IMG/VR virus record: IMGVR_UViG_3300005288_000108
Span: 1-24,115 of that record
Length of the DNA: 24,115 bases
Direction: 5' to 3' (one strand)
Source: a virus
Shown here: in pieces, positions 14,782 to 20,475 of the stretch
How the letters are laid out: every line of letters begins with the position of its first letter
Numbering within the stretch: the stretch's first letter is position 1
Notes under the pieces: model-generated
Database searches by the model: none
What the model was told of the DNA's origin: nothing
Seen by the model: the letters and a program-made list of their open reading frames with translations, nothing else
Position numbers and translations under genes: made by a program

Positions 14782-15051
14782 CTATTTACCTAATGCTTCC
14801 GCGACAGCGGTTTCAGCCTCTTCGAAAAGCCAAAGCGGAATGTCGCCCTCGAAGTGGTTCAGGAAATCGTTAACGGCTTTCAGCAGTTTTGGCGAAGCGG
14901 CGATCAAATTGGCGTCTTCCTCTCGGTAGACATAGTCAACCGCCTGCTCTTGGTCTTCGTTGAAATCGATCGCGTAGGCCTTCTGCTTATGAAAAGCGCC
15001 TTCGATCTCCCGCTTGATCCATGGACCTGGTGTGCCTTTAAATTGGTTCAT
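14782..15051 (-). CDS. Conserved phage hypothetical protein (GTPGPW family)
   Basis: 89-residue frame starting at the ATG at 15051, which has AAAGGAGAAGG upstream. It has the familiar pattern GTPGPW near the N-terminus and EEDANLIAASPKLLKAV in the middle, found in very many phages with no known function. Its start overlaps the previous stop by 4 bp. Confidence 0.7.
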   Translation of the reverse strand: MNQFKGTPGPWIKREIEGAFHKQKAYAIDFNEDQEQAVDYVYREEDANLIAASPKLLKAVNDFLNHFEGDIPLWLFEEAETAVAEALGK

Positions 15052-15344
15052 TGTCCTTCTCCTTTCCTGTTGTGAATGCAGTACCAACCGTTCGAGGGGC
15101 TGGAACTACCTTTGCGGTGGGTGCCGTTGTCAAATGGGAATCCCGAGCACTGGCATCCGTACTTCTTGTGCTCAGTCCTAAGCCGATAAACGTCTACCCG
15201 GTACGTGCCGCCGCAGTCGCAATGCACGATCGGCTCTATACCTTTTGCTCGTGCTTCCCTGCACGCTTTGCACTTGCAGCCGTTGCGCATGTTCTCGGGT
15301 AGCTGCAAGTGCAAAGCGTGCCGGCGCAGCGCCGGCAGCGGCAT
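15048..15344 (-). CDS. Cys-rich, probably zinc-binding protein (start uncertain)
   Basis: Zinc-ribbon-like cysteines: CKCKAC, then CDCG, then CQC, then YC. Possible starts are a TTG at 15380, the ATG at 15344 and the ATG at 15290; none has a strong ribosome site, and 15290 would begin just before the first Cys knuckle. Between 15344 and 15290 the coding strand carries a 20-bp perfect inverted repeat and a short GC palindrome. These may mean that the N-terminal part is not coding. The ATG at 15290 would give 80 aa. Confidence 0.5.
   Translation of the reverse strand: MPLPALRRHALHLQLPENMRNGCKCKACREARAKGIEPIVHCDCGGTYRVDVYRLRTEHKKYGCQCSGFPFDNGTHRKGSSSPSNGWYCIHNRKGEGQ
15261..15336. repeat. Perfect 20-bp inverted repeat plus GC palindrome
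   Basis: Arms at 15261-15280 and 15302-15321 are exact reverse complements around a 21-nt loop. Overlapping the end of the right arm is an 8-1-8 palindrome (GCCGGCGC, A, GCGCCGGC) at 15320-15336. Both arms encode CKCKAC when read on opposite strands. Confidence 0.85.
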
Positions 15345-15354
15345 GGAAAGCGTT

Positions 15355-15549
15355 TCATTCAGGTTTGCGTATAAGGTCAAACTTTTCCAGTAGCGCTTGC
15401 ATGCCGGTTTTGGTGCAGTACTCTCCCTCTACGAAACCTTCTGCCAACAGCTCTTCAATCTCGCTATGGAGTTCGTACAGTTCAGCTTCCTCGCGGGTTG
15501 CAAACTGAGAATTGTCTTGCGTTACGAATACGTGCTTTTCAGTGATCAT
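15355..15549 (-). CDS. Small hypothetical protein
   Basis: 64 aa: a beta-like start (VFVTQDNSQFATREEAELYE) and an acidic helix. This type is common in phage early regions. It begins at the last base of the CsrA-like gene's stop. Function unknown. Confidence 0.6.
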   Translation of the reverse strand: MITEKHVFVTQDNSQFATREEAELYELHSEIEELLAEGFVEGEYCTKTGMQALLEKFDLIRKPE

Positions 15550-15833
15550 CAGATTTCTTCCTTTATCAGTTCGGTACGCAGGATCTGTACTTCCCTCGGT
15601 GCGGTGAAATTGAGCTTCGCGTGACCTTTGGCGAGGTCAACGACGCAAACCGAAATGCCTTCAGCAATTTGCAGGGAGTCACGGAACCGGACGCGTTCGG
15701 TCTGGAGCGTGGACAGGATCCGCATTTTGCAGAACCCGCCGCACACATCGAGGATGTCAACGTATTCCGCTACGCCGTCGATGATCAGCCGCACGGCTTG
15801 GCCGGCTTTACGCGTCAGTACGAGATTGGTCAT
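15549..15833 (-). CDS. CsrA/RsmA-like RNA-binding protein with internal repeat
   Basis: 94 aa. The N-terminus LVLTRKAGQAVRL matches the first CsrA strand (R8 corresponds to CsrA R6). The C-terminus KLNFTAPREVQILRTEL matches the last strands and the AP-x-EV segment (R86 corresponds to R44). About 39 extra residues lie between. Residues 24-54 (YVDILDVCGGFCKMRIL onward) look like a second copy of the unit at 61-89 (SVCVVDLAKGHAKLNF onward). Known CsrA is a 60-65 aa dimer binding GGA in mRNA leaders. This could be a single-chain variant acting on host or phage translation. Confidence 0.65.
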   Translation of the reverse strand: MTNLVLTRKAGQAVRLIIDGVAEYVDILDVCGGFCKMRILSTLQTERVRFRDSLQIAEGISVCVVDLAKGHAKLNFTAPREVQILRTELIKEEI

Positions 15834-16120
15834 ACGTCTTCCTCGACGATTTCGAATTTGCGATAACCCTCCGCTACTAGCACGGCGGCCAGTTGACGGA
15901 TCATGTCACCTTGAGCGCCGCATTTACGCCATATCAGATCGATAATGTCGTTGCGGGTTTGCTCTGCAGCATCGAAGATCGGTGTTGCGTTATGGTCAAG
16001 CCAAACCGGATGGCAATCCGATGACTCCCATCCTCGACTGCTGAACACCAGCCACTCCATTAATGTTTTACGATAGTAATACCCTGCGCTTGTATGCGTC
16101 GCACCTTTTGGAATACTCAT
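15830..16120 (-). CDS. Hypothetical protein
   Basis: 96 aa joined by ATGA overlaps to both neighbours. The N-terminal half has aromatic residues (GYYYRKTLMEWLVFSSRGW) and the C-terminal half is helical and acidic. Not recognised. Confidence 0.6.
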   Translation of the reverse strand: MSIPKGATHTSAGYYYRKTLMEWLVFSSRGWESSDCHPVWLDHNATPIFDAAEQTRNDIIDLIWRKCGAQGDMIRQLAAVLVAEGYRKFEIVEEDV

Positions 16121-16302
16121 TTGCGCATCACCTTTTCCATTATCAGATCCACTTCGTAGACAGCGGCTTGCTTATCCATTCGGTCGATCGGGTTGTCTCG
16201 TAGCCCGACCATCAGGTCGCGTTCGTTCAGTGCGTACCCGGTTTGCGTGATCCAGTGGCCGGGCAGCCATGGGGTTAAGTCAGATACTGGCGGCTGAAGC
16301 AT
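16117..16302 (-). CDS. Small hypothetical protein
   Basis: 61 aa with an AGGAGG site 4-5 nt before its ATG and an ATGA overlap downstream. Pro/Trp-rich N-terminus, helical C-terminus. Not recognised. Confidence 0.6.
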   Translation of the reverse strand: MLQPPVSDLTPWLPGHWITQTGYALNERDLMVGLRDNPIDRMDKQAAVYEVDLIMEKVMRK

Positions 16303-16310
16303 GGCGCCTC

Positions 16311-16379
16311 CTAGGCGAAGTAGAACGCGAGGAGGATTAAACAGAGCACGGTCAGGAACATGAAGTCGGCGTCGTCCAT
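16311..16379 (-). CDS. 22-aa membrane peptide
   Basis: A tiny frame starting just after the stop of the upstream gene (TAA, C, ATG). The product is an acidic MDDADF followed by one hydrophobic helix (MFLTVLCLILLAFYFA). It fills the only gap in this run of genes. Evidence is position and composition only. Confidence 0.4.
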   Translation of the reverse strand: MDDADFMFLTVLCLILLAFYFA

Positions 16380-16380
16380 G

Positions 16381-16587
16381 TTAGGTCTCGCTCTTCGGGT
16401 AAAGTCTTGAAATCTCCAAGCGTAACGAAGCTGCGCTAAGGCTGCGCAGTTCTGTCCATACACCGCGTTGCCCGTAGAACAGTTCTACTACGCCGTTGCC
16501 TGGGCATAGATTGATTTCGTTTTGCTCGCACGCTTCCAGCGACTCGGCCAGGGTTAATAACGCTTCAGCCTGTGCGCGGGTGATCAT
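16381..16587 (-). CDS. Small hypothetical protein
   Basis: 68 aa, starting in an ATGA overlap with the preceding gene. Helical N-terminus (AQAEALLTLAESLEACE). Not recognised. Confidence 0.55.
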   Translation of the reverse strand: MITRAQAEALLTLAESLEACEQNEINLCPGNGVVELFYGQRGVWTELRSLSAASLRLEISRLYPKSET

Positions 16588-16949
16588 GACTTTAACTCCT
16601 TAAGTAACGCGCGGGCTGCGATCAAACGTTGGCTGATACCTACGTCCCAGTCGTTGCCAGGGTAGCCATTCGCTAACTCTTCGAGCGAGTTGATCAATGC
16701 TTCAAACTGGGCGTCTTCCGGATATTTCTTGGCGTCACCTTTATAGGCGTGCGGTGCTTCGAGGTCGAAGCCTTCCATGGCCGCTTCTAACGCTTTGTCT
16801 AGAGTCTCCCCGTGGAACGCCTCGGAAATGGGGCTCTCGTCCCAGAGGACTGTTACTTGATACCCGTCAACCACGTAGAGAATGTCTACCTGCCGATGCA
16901 GCGTATTGGCTTTCTGAAGCCATTCGATCTTGTCGTAGTAGGTATTCAC
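16584..16949 (-). CDS. Hypothetical protein (GTG start)
   Basis: 121 aa. I chose the GTG at 16949, which forms a GTGA overlap with the stop of the 56-aa gene and has AGGAG upstream; the longer in-frame extension is Arg-rich and overlaps that gene. It has an N-terminal beta-rich part (DILYVVDGYQVTVLWD) and a helical C-terminus. Not recognised. Confidence 0.6.
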   Translation of the reverse strand: MNTYYDKIEWLQKANTLHRQVDILYVVDGYQVTVLWDESPISEAFHGETLDKALEAAMEGFDLEAPHAYKGDAKKYPEDAQFEALINSLEELANGYPGNDWDVGISQRLIAARALLKELKS

Positions 16950-17116
16950 GGCTTGCGTACTCCTAGCAGTTGTTCGGGGACGACGCGCAGGCGGGTGGCG
17001 CCTACCGTTACGTCGTAGCTCTTCGTACCGACCTTCACGACACGCGCCAGGCACTTGTGGTACTCGCTCTGCGTGTCGTTAATGCGGACGGTCTGTTCGG
17101 GTTTGAAGCGGTTCAT
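16946..17116 (-). CDS. Small KOW/SH3-like hypothetical protein
   Basis: 56 aa, beta-rich: RFKPEQTVRINDTQSEYHKC, then ARVVKVGTKSYDVTV, then LRVVPEQLL. This is the rhythm of a small SH3 or KOW-like barrel. It overlaps its neighbours and is coupled to the next gene by GTGA. Function unknown. Confidence 0.6.
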   Translation of the reverse strand: MNRFKPEQTVRINDTQSEYHKCLARVVKVGTKSYDVTVGATRLRVVPEQLLGVRKP

Positions 17117-17276
17117 CAGCTTTATCCTTTTCCAAGAATCCCGGTATGAAAGATCCTAGACATTCTGCTTCTACTGCTTGCCGTCCGGTTTCGTGTGCGA
17201 GGTCGTATAGTAGCGCTCGCACGCGGAGGAGCCAGTCTGTGTCGACCTCAGTCGTAAAGTGTTCTGAATTTGCCAT
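17079..17276 (-). CDS. Small hypothetical protein
   Basis: 65 aa, overlapping the next gene by 38 bp. It has an amphipathic helix (TDWLLRVRALLYDLAHETGRQAVEAE). Not recognised. Confidence 0.5.
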   Translation of the reverse strand: MANSEHFTTEVDTDWLLRVRALLYDLAHETGRQAVEAECLGSFIPGFLEKDKADEPLQTRTDRPH

Positions 17277-17382
17277 AGAAAGCCTCTACACCCATTTTTG
17301 GTTTACCGCCGCACTCGATATCTCGGTACGCGCAGTAATCAAAGTAGAGGCGCTTTAGCTGCGCCTCGCTTAGATGTCTCAT
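17248..17382 (-). CDS. Small hypothetical protein
   Basis: 44 aa (MRHLSEAQLKRLYFDYCAYR and onward), starting in an ATGA overlap with the upstream stop. It overlaps the next gene by 29 bp. Aromatic-rich; not recognised. Confidence 0.5.
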   Translation of the reverse strand: MRHLSEAQLKRLYFDYCAYRDIECGGKPKMGVEAFYGKFRTLYD

Positions 17383-17546
17383 TTGGCCGCTTCCATGAAG
17401 TCGCCGAAGGAGATCGCCTTACCGCAGTGAAGCCATGCTGCTACGTGTTCGGCGGCTTCTTGCTCGGTCCAGCCTTTCGCTTTGATCAGGCCCTTGACGA
17501 AAATGCTGTTTACCGAGTTTTTGATGATCTGCGCTTGGGTTTTCAT
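17379..17546 (-). CDS. Small hypothetical protein
   Basis: 55 aa starting at the ATG at 17546; a longer start at 17594 would overlap the promoter -10. It reads as two or three helices (IIKNSVNSIFVKGLIKAKG, WTEQEAAEHVAAWL) and ends GDFMEAAK. First gene after a promoter of the shared family. Not recognised. Confidence 0.6.
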   Translation of the reverse strand: MKTQAQIIKNSVNSIFVKGLIKAKGWTEQEAAEHVAAWLHCGKAISFGDFMEAAK

Positions 17547-17582
17547 TTCGTGTTGCTCCGTGTTGTTCGCTTCAGTGACTGC

Positions 17583-17630
17583 ACTATACAACACGAAACT
17601 TGCGATTGCTTGTATGTCCGACGAACGGTT
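17583..17630 (-). promoter_or_regulatory. Leftward promoter with upstream box
   Basis: Minus-strand -10 TATAGT (17583-17588). The aligned -35 position holds AAGCAA (17606-17611), weak by itself, with a 17-bp spacer containing CAAGT. The box TCCGACGAACGGT (17617-17629) begins 29 nt from the -10, exactly as at 11617 and 20118. Confidence 0.55.
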
Positions 17631-17844
17631 AGGGTTTCAGCAGATCTTGACCCGCTTCGGTTATTACCCATTTTCCACGACGGTAAAAAGACCCCGGTAT
17701 TTCTGACCACTCGATGTCGGTAAGTCCACGTCGCTTTAGGGCGTTCATGATTGAATTCGTACAAGATCCGTAGTAACCATCCGGATTTTTATTAAGATCT
17801 CTTAAGTACTGAAGCTGTTTGTAGCTCAGGTCTTTAGCTTTCAT
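17629..17844 (-). CDS. Winged-helix-like small protein
   Basis: 71 aa from the ATG at 17844, which forms an ATGA overlap with the zinc-ribbon gene. The pattern SYKQLQYLRDLNKNPDGYYG, SIMNALKRRGLTDIEW and WVITEAGQDLL reads as a small winged helix. Probably DNA binding; no family recognised. Confidence 0.55.
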   Translation of the reverse strand: MKAKDLSYKQLQYLRDLNKNPDGYYGSCTNSIMNALKRRGLTDIEWSEIPGSFYRRGKWVITEAGQDLLKP

Positions 17845-17999
17845 TTCTTCCGATCTCCTCGGTTCGTATTGATCAAAGGTTTCTGGCCGTCCTTCAACGG
17901 CCAGGGTGATTCCGTATGGCAATCCGGGCAGTGGATAATGCGCAGGCTGCTCATGCGTATCACGTCCGGGTTACCGCACTTGGGACATTGGAGGGTCAC
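17841..17999 (-). CDS. Zinc-ribbon protein (GTG start)
   Basis: 52 aa with two knuckles, CPKC (C5, C8) and CPDC (C24, C27), forming a zinc ribbon. The GTG start overlaps the upstream stop (GTGA) and the end overlaps the next start (ATGA). The basic tail (NTNRGDRKK) overlaps the next ribosome site. Confidence 0.65.
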   Translation of the reverse strand: MTLQCPKCGNPDVIRMSSLRIIHCPDCHTESPWPLKDGQKPLINTNRGDRKK

Positions 18000-18277
18000 G
18001 AATTAGCCCTTTTGATATCTGCGCCGAGGGTCCGGTAAACCGTATCGTGGTAGCGCATGAGTTTCACCGCATACGCTTTTGAAATCCGTCCCGCGTCTAT
18101 GCGCCAGAGAAAGCGAATCGTTGCTCCAGTCTGCTTGGCGGTTACGGAAATCGTGCCCGTATCTTTAGGACCTAGGTATATGCGCTTTTCGACAGTTGCC
18201 GGCTTTTCGACAGTGCATGCTGCAAGAGCTTTACACGTCATAGACTGAATTTCTCTGTTGTAGATGGCCATGTTCAT
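17996..18277 (-). CDS. Hypothetical protein
   Basis: 93 aa, starting in an ATGA overlap. Beta-rich middle (RIYLGPKDTGTISVTAKQTGATIRFLWRID) and helical end. Not recognised. Confidence 0.55.
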   Translation of the reverse strand: MNMAIYNREIQSMTCKALAACTVEKPATVEKRIYLGPKDTGTISVTAKQTGATIRFLWRIDAGRISKAYAVKLMRYHDTVYRTLGADIKRANS

Positions 18278-18504
18278 TCACCTAACAATGCGTCGCCGAG
18301 AGCGTCTAGGCATTCGTTCCATCCGGCGCACTTCCCGAGCCCGTAAGTGGAAAAAGTATCTACGGCAGATTTTCGCTCGGGCAATTTTACGCACGCATTC
18401 TTGTTCAGCTCTTGTGCCAGGGCGTGGCATTGGTTCGTGGTCAATACAGGCAGTACTTTCGCAGCTTCTACCGCCTGCATAACGCTTTTCATCGTGTGCT
18501 TCAC
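18274..18504 (-). CDS. Hypothetical protein (GTG start)
   Basis: 76 aa; the GTG at 18504 forms a GTGA overlap with the preceding stop. Helical, with Cys residues at 26, 38, 59 and 65 and a GWNECLDAL end of a kind I recall from small phage proteins. Not assigned. Confidence 0.55.
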   Translation of the reverse strand: MKHTMKSVMQAVEAAKVLPVLTTNQCHALAQELNKNACVKLPERKSAVDTFSTYGLGKCAGWNECLDALGDALLGE

Positions 18505-18626
18505 GCTATAAATCCTCCTGGCATGGTTCGAACAATTCGCTGCGCAGCCACTTCATGCATCTGGCCTTTGGCGCAGTCGCTGGTGTTGACTTTTGACATC
18601 TTGCGTTTAGCTGGGCGCTTTTTCAT
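18501..18626 (-). CDS. Small basic hypothetical protein
   Basis: 41 aa with a strongly basic N-terminus (MKKRPAKRKMSKV). It ends in a GTGA overlap with the next gene, whose ribosome site (AGGAGG) lies in its last codons. Function unknown. Confidence 0.5.
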   Translation of the reverse strand: MKKRPAKRKMSKVNTSDCAKGQMHEVAAQRIVRTMPGGFIA

Positions 18627-18638
18627 CGATTGGATTCC

Positions 18639-18851
18639 CTAGAAAGGTGGGTCATCAAGGTTTGCGAACATATCGCGGGTACCGCGTGTTTCTTCGATGC
18701 GTCGGCGTTGTGCTCTACGCTCGTTTATGATCGCCTGCCGGCGCCAAACATCGTCGAAGTCCAAACGATCTTCATCTGGCATGTCGTAGTAATCCGACAG
18801 GCCCTGTGAATAGCAGTCATCAGCTATCTCACCCATCTCAATAAGTCCCAT
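18639..18851 (-). CDS. Small charged hypothetical protein
   Basis: 70 aa, acidic first half and Arg-rich second half (WRRQAIINERRAQRRRIEE). It overlaps the lipoprotein gene end by 14 bp. Not recognised. Confidence 0.55.
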   Translation of the reverse strand: MGLIEMGEIADDCYSQGLSDYYDMPDEDRLDFDDVWRRQAIINERRAQRRRIEETRGTRDMFANLDDPPF

Positions 18852-19212
18852 TCACGTTATCAGGAAGCGAAAACATATCGCCGGAGATAGGGTCGGCGAG
18901 CATAGCCGACGCCACTGGCAGGATAATGAAGCCGACCCAGTACCAGCCAGTAACGTGCGAGTCGAGTTCCACGGTCGGCCCTTTGTCGTAGGCAACCTGG
19001 TAGGTCTGCCCGTCGAAGAAACCCGCTGCTGCGTCCAGGTTAACTGTAGCCGGCGTGACGCCTGTAGCGACGCGCTGACCATCTTCGTCGGTAACGCTGA
19101 AGTGCTGACCGCTTGGCTCGGACGTGACCTGCACGTCGGTCCTACGGTCGTTCATGATGGTCGAGCACCCGGCCAGGGTTGTGGCGAGTAAAACAGCGAG
19201 AAGGCGTTTCAT
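18838..19212 (-). CDS. Lipoprotein with PEGA-like domain
   Basis: 124 aa with a signal peptide and lipobox LAGC (Cys16), then STIMNDRRTDVQVTSEPSG, which resembles PEGA-type beta domains (TPATVNL, then GFFDGQTYQVAYDKG). A hydrophobic segment (WYWVGFIILPVASAMLA) is near the end. It should be exported and lipid-anchored in the envelope. A lipoprotein made among early genes is often a moron or a superinfection-exclusion factor; here that is inference. GGAG precedes the ATG. Confidence 0.7.
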   Translation of the reverse strand: MKRLLAVLLATTLAGCSTIMNDRRTDVQVTSEPSGQHFSVTDEDGQRVATGVTPATVNLDAAAGFFDGQTYQVAYDKGPTVELDSHVTGWYWVGFIILPVASAMLADPISGDMFSLPDNVNGTY

Positions 19213-19218
19213 GGTTGG

Positions 19219-19308
19219 TCACTCCGTTGGGTTGTGGTGAACAGGTTTGAATTTCGTTGGTTTGTTTTCGCGGAGCATGAAGCTGTAGAAGATGAGCAAA
19301 GCGAACAT
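19219..19308 (-). CDS. 29-aa small peptide with hydrophobic start
   Basis: Frame after an attenuator-like hairpin, with GGAG 7 nt before its ATG. Starts MFALLIFYSFML, then a basic tail. Its last codons supply the ribosome site for the lipoprotein gene. Confidence 0.45.
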   Translation of the reverse strand: MFALLIFYSFMLRENKPTKFKPVHHNPTE

Positions 19309-19333
19309 GGTTGGATCTCCGGGTGTCTGTACT

Positions 19334-19356
19334 GACAAAGCCCGCCTCAGCGGGCT
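19334..19356 (-). terminator. Attenuator-like hairpin
   Basis: Minus strand AGCCCGC, 4-nt loop, GCGGGCT, then TTGTC. It lies between an 11-codon leader frame and the following genes, downstream of a promoter, so readthrough would be needed to express the lipoprotein. Confidence 0.55.
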
Positions 19357-19361
19357 CGACA

Positions 19362-19397
19362 TCAGAACAGCAGGACAAGAATGAGTAAGGTAATCAT
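19362..19397 (-). CDS. 11-aa leader peptide frame
   Basis: ATG preceded by an AGGAGA site, encoding MITLLILVLLF and stop. It ends a few nucleotides before the hairpin at 19334-19356. It could be a leader peptide or a tiny membrane peptide. Confidence 0.35.
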   Translation of the reverse strand: MITLLILVLLF

Positions 19398-19444
19398 GGC
19401 GATTCTCCTAGGGTTGGTGGGTCCGTCTCAGCGGCGTTGAAGCT

Positions 19445-19497
19445 AGATTACAAGCAGTCACTTGTATTGTCTAGTGCTATTTTCGCCGTTCGTCGGG
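19445..19497 (-). promoter_or_regulatory. Leftward promoter with operator-like dyad
   Basis: Minus-strand TAGACA (19468-19473), 17-bp spacer, TAATCT (19445-19450). Dyad TACAAG and CTTGTA at 19449-19466. A box GCCGTTCGTCGGG (19485-19497) is present upstream, inverted relative to the other promoters and 6 nt further away. Confidence 0.7.
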
Positions 19498-19500
19498 CAA

Positions 19501-19524
19501 GAAAAACCCCACCGAAGTGAGGTT
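19501..19524 (-). terminator. Rho-independent terminator with TTCG loop
   Basis: Minus strand AACCTCAC, TTCG loop, GTGGGGTT, then a T run. Ends the 161-aa gene transcript just before the next promoter. Confidence 0.85.
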
Positions 19525-19533
19525 AGTTTTAAT

Positions 19534-19549
19534 GGTTATCCGGATAACC
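19534..19549. repeat. TTATCC-type dyad, copy 2
   Basis: GGTTATCCGGATAACC, a perfect 16-bp palindrome between the stop of the 161-aa gene and its terminator, as with copy 1 at 11701. Confidence 0.85.
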
Positions 19550-19550
19550 T

Positions 19551-20036
19551 TTAGGCGGTTGCGCCCAGGGTGCCGGTGACCTTCTTGCCGAACTCGGCCT
19601 GCACATCCGGCGGCAAGTACTCCCACAGTGCGCCAATGGCGATGCAGGTAGTGCTCTTGGCGAAGGTAGGGTGCTGCTCCGGCTTCTTATCGATGTCGTT
19701 CGCCGCTAGCGATACGGGAAGGTTAGTGATCGCTTCTCTCAACTGATACATGGTCTCGAACGACTTTACGTCCAGTTTGAGCGAGAAGCCGCGGCGGGCG
19801 ATGGAGAGGTAGAGCTTGACGACATCCGGGGCCGGCTTCTCTGTCGAGCCCGCTGCAGGACGCCCCCTGGTCATACTCCAACCGTTCGCTTGGTAGGCCT
19901 CGGCGGCGATCTTGTTCAGGTGCTCTACGTCGTTCACGTCTTCTTCACGCAGGACCATGAAAAAGTCCCGTGAAACGTTTTCGACTACGCCGTAGGCTTC
20001 TTCAAGGTCGGTAAATACTACTGATAAGTTTTTCAT
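19551..20036 (-). CDS. Hypothetical protein, first gene of the leftward early region
   Basis: 161 aa, soluble, no motif recognised. The middle contains basic SMTRGRPAAG and then VKLYLSIARRGFSLKLDV. It is a one-gene unit: promoter at 20118, terminator at 19501. Being first and separately controlled suggests an immediate-early product, for example a host takeover or regulatory protein, but this is inference. Confidence 0.65.
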   Translation of the reverse strand: MKNLSVVFTDLEEAYGVVENVSRDFFMVLREEDVNDVEHLNKIAAEAYQANGWSMTRGRPAAGSTEKPAPDVVKLYLSIARRGFSLKLDVKSFETMYQLREAITNLPVSLAANDIDKKPEQHPTFAKSTTCIAIGALWEYLPPDVQAEFGKKVTGTLGATA

Positions 20037-20117
20037 GATGTGCTACCTCGAATCAAAGGATTGGGTAGCGTCCGTGCCCGTACTACGCCGTCGTTATCTT
20101 GTCTGTGCGGTAATTTC

Positions 20118-20164
20118 AATATACAAGCGGTTACTTGTATTGTCTAGTATATCCGATGAACGGT
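20118..20164 (-). promoter_or_regulatory. Leftward promoter, best member of the family
   Basis: Minus-strand TAGACA (20141-20146), 17-bp spacer, TATATT (20118-20123). A perfect dyad ATACAAG / CTTGTAT with 6 bp between the arms covers 20121-20140, overlapping the spacer and -10. The box TCCGATGAACGGT is at 20152-20164. Confidence 0.75.
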
Positions 20165-20219
20165 AGCCCATGCGAATCCTCCGGGCGCACCTTGGGCTAG
20201 GTCGCAACTTTATACAAGC

Positions 20220-20249
20220 TTGCAGGCACTTGAGCAAGTGTTGTAGGAT
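20220..20249 (+). promoter_or_regulatory. Possible rightward promoter with CACTTG/CAAGTG dyad
   Basis: TTGCAG (20220-20225), 18-bp spacer, TAGGAT (20244-20249). The spacer contains CACTTG AG CAAGTG. An ATACAAG half site is at 20212-20218. Weak by sequence, but it lies before the regulator operon and opposite the leftward promoter. Confidence 0.4.
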
Positions 20250-20277
20250 GGCGCCATTCCAAAACGAGGTAAAAGAA

Positions 20278-20475
20278 ATGCGTACACCTGAAGAAAACAA
20301 GCTGCGTGACGAATTCGCGAGACACGCCCTGGTTGCTATCGCGCCCTTGGTGTGGGAGCAGTCGGACCTGTACGCAACGGAAGCCGATCTTATGCGCATG
20401 GTTGCCGAATCCTCCTATCTGATGGCGGACGCGATGATGAAAGCGCGCAACCTACAAACCGAAGGGAAAAACTGA
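20278..20475 (+). CDS. Small hypothetical protein
   Basis: 65-aa helical acidic protein (MRTPEENKLRDEFARHALVA and onward); GAGG lies about 9 nt before the ATG. A longer in-frame start at 20170 would run through the promoter region. It ends in a TGATG overlap with the regulator gene. Function unknown. Confidence 0.6.
   Translation: MRTPEENKLRDEFARHALVAIAPLVWEQSDLYATEADLMRMVAESSYLMADAMMKARNLQTEGKN

Noticed and set aside
15236-15358. 40-codon Cys-rich frame overlapping the uncertain zinc protein
   Set aside because: It has an ATGA-linked start but is read entirely through the inverted repeat and GC palindrome; kept only as an alternative in the repeat finding.
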